A DNA stretch of 13,233 nt from Firmicutes bacterium UBA4996 (GTDB taxonomy: Bacteria; Bacillota; Limnochordia; Darwinibacteriales; Darwinibacteriaceae). Of the stretch, positions 13,183 through 13,233 are shown one piece after another. The notes under the pieces were generated by a model, which saw only the letters and a program-made list of their open reading frames with translations, was not told the origin of the DNA and searched no databases. The translations under genes were made by a program, and so were the position numbers. The stretch lies in contig DGYW01000001.1 of assembly GCA_002396805.1 (NCBI GenBank), positions 1-13,233 on the forward strand, read 5' to 3'. Each line of letters begins with the position of its first letter. Within the stretch, counting starts at the first letter, position 1.

Positions 13183-13233
13183 CGTAAACGAGATCTAAAA
13201 CACCTCAACTGATACAAAAAAGAAACCCCGTAC

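Larger units (their letters stand above)
12641..13233. other. Region without recognisable gene, right of gin
   Basis: Nearly 600 bp precede the gin operon and reach the window edge. It contains the weak gin promoter candidate, the 46-codon plus-strand ORF and its terminator. At the very end, read on the minus strand, a GGGGTTTC-TTTTTT stretch could be the second half of a terminator for a minus-strand gene beyond the window. In B. subtilis, as I recall, an rRNA operon and bofA lie on this side of csfB. No rRNA, tRNA or bofA sequence is visible here. Confidence 0.5.

Noticed and set aside
1..13233. CRISPR arrays, insertion sequences, integrase or phage genes
   Set aside because: No regularly spaced repeats, transposase or integrase motifs or terminal inverted repeats were found on reading both strands.

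Overview
This window looks like a chromosomal housekeeping segment of an endospore-forming Bacillota (Firmicutes). Three things point there: a Gin/CsfB-type sporulation sigma-factor inhibitor, an AbrB transition-state regulator, and a T-box riboswitch in front of metG. Gene order supports this. From right to left, gin, a YaaO-like decarboxylase, tmk, darA, yaaR, holB, ricT, rsmI, abrB, metG and tatD follow the order I recall for the yaaO-yabD region of Bacillus subtilis. Genus cannot be fixed from the window. The clostridial-type AbrB with a Cys4 tail, the ComA gene and the departures from the Bacillus order suggest a clostridia-like or other non-Bacillus lineage.

Left block (1-4367, minus strand). 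A T-box leader (about 4083-4332) with a TTGACA-N17-TAAGAT promoter controls metG, tatD and purA. metG abuts tatD with no gap, and tatD overlaps purA by one base. The leader shows an AUG specifier candidate, the F-box, the T-box core with a UGGU bulge, and a terminator just before the metG ribosome binding site. This predicts read-through when tRNA-Met is uncharged. Beyond purA, at the left edge, lie the promoter and first 22 nt of a tRNA gene (probably tRNA-Lys) on the minus strand.

Middle block (4430-6806, plus strand). An MFS transporter and a ComA-type phosphosulfolactate synthase form a two-gene unit inserted between metG and abrB. abrB has its own strong sigma-A-type promoter, starting 7 bp after the ComA stop codon. 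abrB converges on rsmI, and their 3' ends overlap by 17 bp.

Right block (6790-12640, minus strand). Eight tightly packed genes run gin > Orn/Lys/Arg-decarboxylase-like > tmk > darA > yaaR > holB > ricT > rsmI. Most junctions overlap or have gaps of at most 16 nt. The unit combines sporulation control (Gin), dTTP synthesis (Tmk), cyclic-di-AMP sensing (DarA), replication clamp loading (HolB), the Ric complex (RicT) and 16S rRNA methylation (RsmI). Compared with B. subtilis, yabA, yabB/trmN6 and yazA are absent between ricT and rsmI. HolB lacks the usual Cys4 zinc module.

Right edge (12641-13233). This stretch has no recognisable protein family. It holds a weak candidate promoter for the gin operon, an unidentified 46-codon plus-strand ORF with a strong ribosome binding site followed by a hairpin-plus-T-run terminator, and what may be half a terminator at the last bases. 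No CRISPR array, insertion sequence, rRNA or phage gene was seen. The least-explained parts are the ComA/MFS insertion and the small ORF/terminator unit.
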